From Kiritimatiellia bacterium (GTDB lineage Bacteria > Verrucomicrobiota > Kiritimatiellia > RFP12 > UBA1067), in contig CAAGNL010000041.1 in the NCBI GenBank assembly GCA_900771305.1, forward strand, positions 1 to 7,029: DNA of 7,029 nucleotides, in the 5' to 3' direction. Of the stretch, positions 1 to 5,218 are shown one piece after another. A model generated the notes under the pieces. That model had not been told where the DNA came from. It saw nothing but the letters and a program-made list of their open reading frames with translations, and made no database searches. Each line of letters opens with the position of its first letter. The stretch's first letter is position 1. The position numbers were made by a program, and so were the translations under genes.

Positions 1-1
1 C

Positions 2-640
2 AATTTCCGCAAGGGCTGGAGCCGTCCGGTCGCGCCGGGGAAGCCGTATCCGGACGTCTTCGTCCACTTCCGCATCGCCGCCTACCTCGCCGGACTGGGC
101 GAATTCGGCTGGTCGAAGGTGTTCCTCACGCCGCAGTTCGGTCCGCGTCAGCGTTTCGCCGTGATGTTCACGGACGCGCCGCTCGAACCGGATCCGATCT
201 TCGAGGGCCACATCTGCGACCGCTGCAAGCTGTGCGTGAAGAACTGCCACGGCAAGGCGCTGTCGATGACCGAGAGCGTCAAGGTGACGCTGGCGGGGCA
301 TGTGCAGGAATGGAGCAAGCTCAACGAGATGGCCTGCGAGGAGGGGCTTTTCGGCGGCAAGGACCGCGAACTCAATCCCTTCGAGAAGGACTACCCGCGC
401 CAGTACGGCTACGGCCGCGCCGTCGAAGGGGCCTGCGGCTGCATGCGCGCCTGCATGGTCCACCTCGAGCAGCGCAAGAAACTGCTCTGCACGTTCCGCA
501 ATCCGTTCCGCCAGCCGGGACACCAGCAGTGGGAAGTCGACCACTCCAAGCCCTACGAGATCGATCCCGAGACGGCCGCCAAGTACGAGGGCCGGATGGA
601 GGATCCGGACGTGATGGAGAAGAAGGAAGCGTGGATCTGA
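2..640 (+). CDS. 4Fe-4S protein, QueG/reductive-dehalogenase-like, 5' truncated
   Basis: The reading frame is open from the left edge, so the true start lies outside; the GTG at 119 is internal to conserved sequence and is not the start. The visible 212 residues carry a ferredoxin-type motif ICDRCKLCVKNC (C72, C75, C78, C82, counted from the window edge). A second cysteine group, C112, C145, C147 and C151, could hold another [4Fe-4S] cluster. Before the first cluster is a segment of the form LTPQFGPRQRFAVMFTDAPL followed by EPDP. This segment is typical of epoxyqueuosine reductase-like and reductive-dehalogenase-like iron-sulfur proteins, in which an N-terminal domain may bind cobalamin; that part is outside the window. 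True QueG activity (queuosine tRNA modification) is not shown; an uncharacterised homologue is at least as likely. No signal or membrane segment is visible, so it is probably cytoplasmic. The next gene starts one base after its stop, suggesting a shared operon and a functional link. Confidence 0.8.
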   Translation, partial: NFRKGWSRPVAPGKPYPDVFVHFRIAAYLAGLGEFGWSKVFLTPQFGPRQRFAVMFTDAPLEPDPIFEGHICDRCKLCVKNCHGKALSMTESVKVTLAGHVQEWSKLNEMACEEGLFGGKDRELNPFEKDYPRQYGYGRAVEGACGCMRACMVHLEQRKKLLCTFRNPFRQPGHQQWEVDHSKPYEIDPETAAKYEGRMEDPDVMEKKEAWI

Positions 641-641
641 G

Positions 642-1664
642 ATGACGTTCGCGGCCGGTTATCAGCATTTCGCCGACGGGGCGCCGTTCGGGGACATCGT
701 CCTCGCGCACCCCGCCGTCAAGGAGGTCTACTTCCCGTGGCCGGACGAGCCGAGCGGACGCCCGGTGCTCGGCTACGAGGAGGAGGACGACCCCGAGGTG
801 CTGATGGACTGCCTGCTCTTCGACCTGCAGCGTCTGCGCGCGGCGGGAGTGAAGCTGGATCTGCTCTTAAATGCGAACTGCTACGGCGCCGAGGCGATGA
901 GCGTGGCGCTGTCGCAGCGCGTGCGGTCCATTCTCGCGGGGCTCGACGAGAAGGGACTGCTGCCGGAAATCGTCACGACCGCCTCGCCGTTCGTCGCCTC
1001 CGAGGTCAAGAAGGCATTTTCGTCCATCGAGATCCGCGCCTCGGTGAACATGCGTCTGACGACGGTGCAGGCGATGGCCTATCTGGCACCGCTTTTCGAT
1101 TCCTATTACATCGGCCGTGACGTGCAGCGCAATCTGGAGACGGTGAAGACCGTCCGAGCCTGGTGCGACGCGCACGGCAAGAAGCTCTGTCTGCTCGCGA
1201 ATTCGGGCTGCCTGCGGAACTGCCCGTGGCAGACGTTCCACGACAATCTCGTGGCGCACGCGTCCGAGGCGCTGAAGCAGAAGAACGTGAAGGGGTGGAG
1301 TCCGCACCTCTGCTGGACGCTCTACAAGTCGCCCGAAAACTTCCCCGAGATCCTCAAGGCGACCTGGATCCGACCGGAAGACCTGCACCGCTACGAGGGG
1401 CTGGTCGACACCGTCAAGCTGGCGACGCGCCAGCATGCGAATCCGGGCATGGTGATCTCCGCCTACGAACGCGGCTCGTTCGACGGCAATCTGCTCGATC
1501 TCTTCGAGCCCGGCTTCTCGCCGGCGTTCTTCCCGCAGTTCCTCGACAACACGGCGTTCCCGTCCGACTGGTTCGAGAAGACCTCGCGGTGCGCGCGTGA
1601 ATGCACCCAGTGCGGCTACTGCGAGCAGGCGTTCAGGCAGATCGCAAAGTCCTTCATCAACTGA
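642..1664 (+). CDS. Cysteine-rich U32-peptidase-like Fe-S protein
   Basis: This 340-residue protein is probably cytoplasmic, with no signal peptide. The central part alternates strands and helices like a TIM barrel (for example LDLLLNANC at 72-80, EIRASVNMRLT at 130-140). It then has a LANSGCLRNCPW motif (C190, C194), with C183 seven residues before C190 and C224 later. This resembles U32 peptidase/UbiU-UbiV proteins, whose conserved cysteines bind a [4Fe-4S] cluster and which act in O2-independent hydroxylation or RNA modification. The last 25 residues add C317-x3-C321-x2-C324-x2-C327, a further metal-binding or ferredoxin-like site. Family assignment is by motif memory only, and the substrate is unknown. 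The ATG at 642 follows the upstream stop by one base. The nearest purine-rich stretch (AAGGAA, 623-628) is 13 bases away, so translation probably depends on coupling to the preceding Fe-S gene. That pairing suggests one redox pathway. Confidence 0.7.
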   Translation: MTFAAGYQHFADGAPFGDIVLAHPAVKEVYFPWPDEPSGRPVLGYEEEDDPEVLMDCLLFDLQRLRAAGVKLDLLLNANCYGAEAMSVALSQRVRSILAGLDEKGLLPEIVTTASPFVASEVKKAFSSIEIRASVNMRLTTVQAMAYLAPLFDSYYIGRDVQRNLETVKTVRAWCDAHGKKLCLLANSGCLRNCPWQTFHDNLVAHASEALKQKNVKGWSPHLCWTLYKSPENFPEILKATWIRPEDLHRYEGLVDTVKLATRQHANPGMVISAYERGSFDGNLLDLFEPGFSPAFFPQFLDNTAFPSDWFEKTSRCARECTQCGYCEQAFRQIAKSFIN

Positions 1665-1688
1665 CGGACCGTCCCTGTGCGCGGGATC

Positions 1689-1708
1689 GGGCCCGATCAG
1701 ACGGGCTT
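1689..1708 (+). terminator. Weak terminator-like hairpin
   Basis: GGGCCCG (1689-1695) can pair with CGGGCTT (1702-1708), including two G-U pairs, around a 6-base loop. A short T-rich run (TTGGGTTCTT) overlaps the 3' arm and follows it. It lies 24 bases after the stop of the U32-like gene and just before the next promoter, where a terminator would be expected. The T tract is poor. The same bases also form a perfect palindrome GATCGGGCCCGATC (1685-1698), so the site could instead be an operator or be meaningless. Confidence 0.3.
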
Positions 1709-1714
1709 GGGTTC

Positions 1715-1743
1715 TTGACGCGGGCGTGGTTTCTGCGTATACT
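1715..1743 (+). promoter_or_regulatory. Sigma70-type promoter for the oxidoreductase/DUF1080 operon
   Basis: The -35 box TTGACG (1715-1720) and -10 box TATACT (1738-1743) are separated by exactly 17 bases; each box differs from consensus at one base. Transcription would start near 1750, giving a leader of about 23 bases that contains the Shine-Dalgarno AAGGAG (1760-1765), 7 bases before the ATG at 1773. The short leader leaves no room for a riboswitch. The palindrome at 1685-1698, just upstream of the -35 box, could bind a regulator, but nothing else supports this. Confidence 0.75.
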
Positions 1744-1772
1744 TCCCGTGGATTCATACAAGGAGACTGAAT

Positions 1773-3104
1773 ATGCTTTCGCGAAGAAGATTCCTGCAGG
1801 TCGGCGCGGCGGCTGCGGCGGCGCCCGTTGTCGGCTTTCCCGCGGTGGTGAAGCTGCGCAAGCCGAATGAACTGCTGTCCCACGCCTGCATCGGTACGGG
1901 CAACATGGCGCGCGCCGACCTGAACGGTCTGCGGAGCCATCGCGAAATCCACATTACCGCCCTGTGCGACGTCGACGCGAACTACCTCGCCGCGGCGAAG
2001 AAGATCTGTCCGGACGCCCGTGTCTACCGCAACGCCTTCGAGATGTTCGAGAAGGAGGGGACGGCGATCGACTCCGTGAACGTCTCGACTCCCGACCACA
2101 CGCACGCCCAGTACGTGCTGGAGGCTCTGAGGCGCGGCCTCAACGTCTACGGACAGAAACCGCTCTGCCATGAACTCGCCGACTGCCGCCGCATCGAGCG
2201 GCTTGCCGCCGAGAAGAAGGCCGTCACGCAGATGGGCACGCAGATCGCCTCCTGGGAATGCGACCGCAAGACCGTGGCCGCGCTCCGCCGCGGCGTCATC
2301 GGCGAGGTGAAGCACGTGTGGCTCTTCTCCACGCGCCGCGGCGAACCGACGCCGGCGCATTTCGCCTGGCCGATCCAGGAAGATCCGATTCCAGAGACGC
2401 TCGACTGGAAGCTCTGGCTGGGTCCGGCGAAGTACCGTCCGTATTCCGCCAAGGTCTATCACCCGTGCACCTGGCGCAAGTGGCGCGACTTCGGCACGTC
2501 CTGGCTGGGCGATCTGGCGCTCCATCTGATGAGCCCCGTGTGGATGGGCCTCGACATGGGCGCCGCCGAGCCGGAGTCCGTGGTGGCGGAGGTCGCCGAC
2601 GACCGCTGGACGGAGGCGCAGCGCCGCGAGTACTGGCCGTCGATGTCGCATCTCACCTGGACGTTCCCCGGCATCAAGGCGAGCGGCGGCAAGCCGTTCA
2701 CGGTGGAATGGTGCGACGGCTTCGGCAACGTCGGCTTCCGTCTGGAGCCCCGCTTCCTGCCGCCGGCGTTCCTCGAGGACGTGGCGGCCCAGACCCCGCT
2801 CGGCCGTCTGCCGGCGCAGGGGCGCGTGATCGAGGGCTCGCACGGCTGGCTGCTTTCGACGCACTACGACGTGACGCCGTACTTCGTGATGAAGGACGGG
2901 CGCACGCCGCCGAGCGCGCCGGGCGTCGACTCCGTGCCGTCGCATTGGCATGAATTCATCAACGCCTGTCTGCAGGGTGGCACGACCCAGAGCGCGTTCA
3001 GCTGGACGGCCCGCATGACGGCGATGGGCCTGATGGGCAACGCGGCGCAGCTGACGCCGGGCGTGGTCCGTCGCTGGGACTCGAAGAAGGGAGAGCTCGC
3101 ATGA
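1773..3104 (+). CDS. Tat-exported Gfo/Idh/MocA family oxidoreductase
   Basis: This is an NAD(P)-dependent sugar oxidoreductase of 443 residues, a usual length for the exported members of this family. The N-terminus MLSRRRFLQVG followed by an alanine-rich stretch is a twin-arginine (Tat) signal, so the enzyme should be exported folded with its cofactor. The Rossmann fold shows IGTGNMA (40-46) and CDVD (65-68). STPDHTHAQ (105-113) is the typical NxxPDxxH-like region. GQKPLCHEL (127-135) stands where most family members have EKP, and the lysine is K129. GDLALHLM (246-253) gives the D247/H251 pair expected in the catalytic domain. The start is fixed by AAGGAG seven bases upstream and by the Tat motif. 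Its last four bases overlap the next gene (ATGA). Pairing with a DUF1080 protein suggests formation or processing of 3-keto-glycosides; the actual sugar cannot be read from the sequence. Confidence 0.92.
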   Translation: MLSRRRFLQVGAAAAAAPVVGFPAVVKLRKPNELLSHACIGTGNMARADLNGLRSHREIHITALCDVDANYLAAAKKICPDARVYRNAFEMFEKEGTAIDSVNVSTPDHTHAQYVLEALRRGLNVYGQKPLCHELADCRRIERLAAEKKAVTQMGTQIASWECDRKTVAALRRGVIGEVKHVWLFSTRRGEPTPAHFAWPIQEDPIPETLDWKLWLGPAKYRPYSAKVYHPCTWRKWRDFGTSWLGDLALHLMSPVWMGLDMGAAEPESVVAEVADDRWTEAQRREYWPSMSHLTWTFPGIKASGGKPFTVEWCDGFGNVGFRLEPRFLPPAFLEDVAAQTPLGRLPAQGRVIEGSHGWLLSTHYDVTPYFVMKDGRTPPSAPGVDSVPSHWHEFINACLQGGTTQSAFSWTARMTAMGLMGNAAQLTPGVVRRWDSKKGELA

Positions 3105-4264
3105 AGAAGTTGACTTGGACCTGTGCCGCGTTGACGGCCTGCGTGGTGGTGGCGGAGCCTTCGGGGGATCGTCCCGACGCGCGCCACGCCTGGTCGGTCC
3201 ATGACGTGAACCGTCCTGATCCCGTCAAGATCACCGTGCCGCAGAACGGCATCCCCTCCGATGCGATCGTGCTGTTCGACGGCACCGCCGAGTCGGTGCG
3301 GAAGAACTGGCGTTCCCGTGCCGGAGAGGCGTCGAAGTGGACGGTGAAGGACGGCACATTCGTCTGCGCGCCGGGATCGGGACCGGCCGTGACGGCCGAG
3401 AAGTTCGCCGACTGCCAGCTGCACATCGAGTGGAAGACGCCCGTCGACGACGTCGAGGGATGGGGCAACTCGGGCGTGATCTTCATGGGACAGTACGAGA
3501 TCCAGATCCTCGACTCGTCCGCGATCGAGCCTTCTAAATCCCCCTGGAAGCCCGCAAACTACGCGGATGGCCAGGCGGGCGCGGTCTACGGACAGAATCC
3601 GCCGCTCGTCAACCCCTGCCGCAAGCCGGGCGAATGGCAGAGCTACGACATCGTCTTCCATCCGCCGGTGCGCGAGGGCCGGCGTCTGGTCGATCCGGGC
3701 AGCATCACCGTGTTCTTCAACGGCGTGCTCGTGCAGGACGACTTCCCGTTCCAGGGCACGACGACCTGGTGCCGCCGTCTCAAAACGCACGCGGAGGCCC
3801 CGGAGGCGCCGCTCTATCTGCAGGACCACGGACACCCCGTGCCGTTCCGCAACGTCTGGATCCGCCGCATCCCCTCGCGCTATGCCGACACGGTGAATGG
3901 ATCGATCGGCACGAAGTACGGCGACGTCGCGAAGCTCCGCCACGAGCTGGCGGCGCAGTCGCTTGCGTTCGCGGACGCGACGGACGATCCGGCCGAGAAG
4001 TTCATCCGCCTCTGGGAGTCGTATTGCTACGAACCCGACCGCAAGGTGAAGCACCTGATCGACGACGGCGAGGACGCCACGGTGAAGGCGCTGGCCAATG
4101 GACAGGGTTCGTTCGGCGATCCGCGCCGTTTCAACGCGTTCCGCCGATTCGTGAAGATGCTGGTCGATTCGGGATGGCTGCCGAAGGACGCAAAGATCGC
4201 CGTCCAGCTCGGCAAGATGCCCGCGCCGCCGAAGCCGAAGGCGCCGAACATGCGCGATTTTTAA
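3101..4264 (+). CDS. DUF1080 (3-keto-disaccharide hydrolase-type) exported protein
   Basis: The protein has 387 residues. The N-terminus MKKLTWTCAALTACVVVA is a signal peptide. Cleavage after A18 is favoured; an LTAC lipobox ending at C14 is also possible, but the hydrophobic VVVA after it argues against a lipoprotein. Residues about 55-257 form the concanavalin-like DUF1080 fold: AIVLFDGT (55-62), KWTVKDGTF (79-87), HIEWKTP (108-114), GNSGVIFMGQYEIQILDS (122-139), SITVFFNGV (201-209) and the closing DHGHPVPFRNVWIRR (242-256). The family is associated with hydrolysis of 3-keto-glycosides made by Gfo/Idh/MocA partners, and also with uncharacterised surface sugar binding. Residues about 258-387 are an extra, helix-rich tail ending in a proline/lysine-rich stretch (PAPPKPKAP) that the core domain does not explain. 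Translation is coupled to the oxidoreductase by an ATGA overlap, with AAGGGAG (3087-3093) seven bases before the start. Confidence 0.9.
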   Translation: MKKLTWTCAALTACVVVAEPSGDRPDARHAWSVHDVNRPDPVKITVPQNGIPSDAIVLFDGTAESVRKNWRSRAGEASKWTVKDGTFVCAPGSGPAVTAEKFADCQLHIEWKTPVDDVEGWGNSGVIFMGQYEIQILDSSAIEPSKSPWKPANYADGQAGAVYGQNPPLVNPCRKPGEWQSYDIVFHPPVREGRRLVDPGSITVFFNGVLVQDDFPFQGTTTWCRRLKTHAEAPEAPLYLQDHGHPVPFRNVWIRRIPSRYADTVNGSIGTKYGDVAKLRHELAAQSLAFADATDDPAEKFIRLWESYCYEPDRKVKHLIDDGEDATVKALANGQGSFGDPRRFNAFRRFVKMLVDSGWLPKDAKIAVQLGKMPAPPKPKAPNMRDF

Positions 4265-4265
4265 C

Positions 4266-4297
4266 GTTGGAGCGCTGGAATGATTGAGGGTTGAAAG
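4266..4297 (+). repeat. Four degenerate 8-bp tandem units
   Basis: Directly after the DUF1080 stop the sequence can be cut into GTTGGAGC, GCTGGAAT, GATTGAGG and GTTGAAAG. These are four consecutive 8-mers of the pattern G-N-T-(G/T)-(G/A)-A. The units are imperfect and the run is short, so chance is possible. No hairpin or T tract typical of a terminator was found at this position. Confidence 0.3.
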
Positions 4298-4447
4298 AGA
4301 CCGTGAAAAACTGCAATTGATGGAACCGACGTTCATCGCCCTCCGCGAGTATCTCGCCGACGGTCTGGAGCGTCTCCTCAATCGCGGCGACGATATACGT
4401 GAGGCTTACTTGGATTCGCCGCTACGCTTTCTGGCGAGACGCGGATT

Positions 4448-4456
4448 TGGTATGAT
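4448..4456 (+). promoter_or_regulatory. Extended -10 promoter for the surface-protein operon
   Basis: TGG followed by TATGAT (4451-4456) forms an extended -10 element one base off consensus. There is no good -35 box at the right distance; TTTCTG at 4428-4433 matches at only two positions, which fits extended -10 promoters that do without one. Transcription would begin near 4463, leaving a leader of about 42 bases with GGAG at 4493-4496 before the ATG at 4505. Confidence 0.5.
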
Positions 4457-4457
4457 A

Positions 4458-4481
4458 TTGGGGATTTTCTACGCCCCCCAA
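4458..4481 (+). other. Inverted repeat at the predicted transcription start
   Basis: TTGGGG (4458-4463) is complementary to CCCCAA (4476-4481) across a 12-base gap. Because it straddles the predicted start point, most of the left arm would not be in the mRNA. A DNA-level operator is therefore more plausible than an RNA hairpin. Six-base arms can occur by chance. Confidence 0.2.
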
Positions 4482-4504
4482 AATGGTCACACGGAGACTT
4501 CGGA

Positions 4505-5092
4505 ATGGATATCGCCATGCCTGCGCGGATGATGCGCCTGTGGGCGGCGAGAACACGAATTGCGTGCTTTTTCGCCGTGATAATGCCTTTTGCCGTGTTT
4601 GCCCGGACGATACTCGTTCCGCCGCAGCCTGTGTCGCCATACCTCGATACGGAGGTCAGCACGAACTGTGTGCTGCACAGGAGCCGGATCGACGCTCGTA
4701 CCTTTGATGTACATTTCCAGTTCGAGGGGACCCCGACGAACAGCCTCGAGGTCGCCTTCGGGCGGGACTCGAACACGAACGGCGATCTCGACGTCCAGGA
4801 GATCGACACGGTCTATGGCTGGCGCGGGGGGCGCTATTTCATCGAGAACGTCCGGGCGTGGGAAAGGATCGAGACTGTAGCCGCCACAAACGCCCTGTGT
4901 GGCGTGATCGACATCCACTTGGAGAACGACGCGGAGCTGGTCCCGAGGCGTTTCACGGCCACGTGTGGCGGCGAGGCGGCGTTCACGCAGTTTGCAACAC
5001 CGCCGTCCTGGCTTTTCCGCCGCGACTGGATGCTCATGAAGGTGACGCTCTGGAGCCGATTCCTCAATTCCATGGGGATAGGGGAGGCATAA
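4505..5092 (+). CDS. Secreted protein with one EF-hand-type calcium loop
   Basis: I do not recognise a named family for this 195-residue protein. The N-terminus has basic residues (R8 to R18) and then a hydrophobic run (about 19-32) ending in VFA, a good signal peptidase I site after A33, so the protein is exported. The mature part looks beta-rich, for example DARTFDVHFQFEG (63-75). Residues 88-99, DSNTNGDLDVQE, match the canonical 12-residue EF-hand loop: D, N, N, G, D, L, D and E at positions 1, 3, 5, 6, 7, 8, 9 and 12. It is followed by YGWRGGRYFIENV (104-116). There is only one such loop and no clear flanking EF helices, so a dockerin-like or beta-sheet calcium site is likelier than a true EF-hand pair. 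The start at 4505 is supported by GGAG (4493-4496) eight bases upstream; the ATGs at 4517, 4529 and 4532 lack a site. It is the first gene of a three-gene unit ending in a large calcium-repeat surface protein, suggesting a shared extracellular role. Confidence 0.75.
   Translation: MDIAMPARMMRLWAARTRIACFFAVIMPFAVFARTILVPPQPVSPYLDTEVSTNCVLHRSRIDARTFDVHFQFEGTPTNSLEVAFGRDSNTNGDLDVQEIDTVYGWRGGRYFIENVRAWERIETVAATNALCGVIDIHLENDAELVPRRFTATCGGEAAFTQFATPPSWLFRRDWMLMKVTLWSRFLNSMGIGEA
5083..5087 (+). promoter_or_regulatory. Shine-Dalgarno of the 40-residue ORF
   Basis: GGAGG lies eight bases before the ATG at 5096 and inside the last codons of the preceding gene. It is stronger than the sites of most other genes here and is the main reason to accept the tiny ORF as translated. 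Confidence 0.6.
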
Positions 5093-5095
5093 GAT

Positions 5096-5218
5096 ATGGG
5101 ACTTGTTAAGACAAGAAGACTGGCTGCGATGCACAAGCAGCAACGGGCGAAGGCGGGAATGAAGCCGCCTAAACCGAAATGCAATTTGAAATCTGATTAC
5201 AGGAGGCGAAAGCCATGA
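5096..5218 (+). CDS. Small very basic protein, 40 residues
   Basis: This short gene begins MGLVKTRRLAAMHKQQRAKA and ends YRRRKP. It has 8 lysines and 6 arginines against a single acidic residue (D34), giving a net charge near +13, with one cysteine (C29) and a PPKPK stretch. There is no hydrophobic segment, so it should be cytoplasmic, perhaps binding nucleic acid or ribosomes. Alternatively, its translation may serve mainly to couple expression of the large downstream gene. Evidence that it is real: GGAGG eight bases before its ATG, a start only three bases after the previous stop, and a stop overlapping the next start as ATGA. No family is recognised. Confidence 0.6.
   Translation: MGLVKTRRLAAMHKQQRAKAGMKPPKPKCNLKSDYRRRKP
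5201..5206 (+). promoter_or_regulatory. Shine-Dalgarno fixing the start of the large surface protein
   Basis: A full AGGAGG lies eight bases before the ATG at 5215, inside the last codons of the 40-residue ORF. A second ATG follows at 5218, eleven bases from the site. The first gives the better spacing and the ATGA overlap typical of translational coupling. Confidence 0.7.

Larger units (their letters stand above)
4320..4532 (+). other. Doubtful 70-residue ORF in the spacer
   Basis: An ATG at 4320 opens a 70-residue frame that ends inside the next gene (stop at 4530-4532). The first 25 or so codons mostly end in C or G, as in the genes upstream (for example FIALREYLADGLERLLNRG). The later codons do not, and the frame runs straight through the predicted promoter and Shine-Dalgarno of the next gene. 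No convincing ribosome binding site precedes 4320. It may be a remnant of a former coding region or a chance frame; I do not recognise it. The rest of the 240-bp spacer holds only the short repeat at its left end and the promoter elements at its right end. Confidence 0.2.

Noticed and set aside
119..640. GTG at 119 as the start of the first gene
   Set aside because: The frame continues upstream to the window edge with sequence of the same character (for example HFRIAAYLAGLGEFGW), so the gene is truncated rather than starting there.
1663..1673. GACGG-A-CCGTC inverted repeat at the end of the U32-like gene
   Set aside because: The loop would be a single base and there is no T tract, so it cannot work as a terminator hairpin.
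2154..2162. QKP in place of the usual EKP motif in the Gfo/Idh/MocA protein
   Set aside because: QKP followed by L-x-H is common in exported members of this family from the PVC group, and the key lysine is kept, so it is not evidence of lost activity.
867..2951. 694-residue open frame on the minus strand
   Set aside because: It lies opposite two well-supported + strand genes and crosses their intergenic region and promoter. It is very rich in arginine, alanine and histidine with no domain pattern. This is the usual shadow frame of high-GC coding DNA.
3134..3142. Lipobox LTAC in the DUF1080 signal peptide
   Set aside because: The hydrophobic core before it is only about seven residues and the residues after the cysteine are hydrophobic, so cleavage after A18 by signal peptidase I fits better; not fully excluded.
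2864..4381. 505-residue open frame on the minus strand
   Set aside because: It is opposite the DUF1080 gene, with shadow-type arginine-rich composition and no Shine-Dalgarno or recognisable motif.
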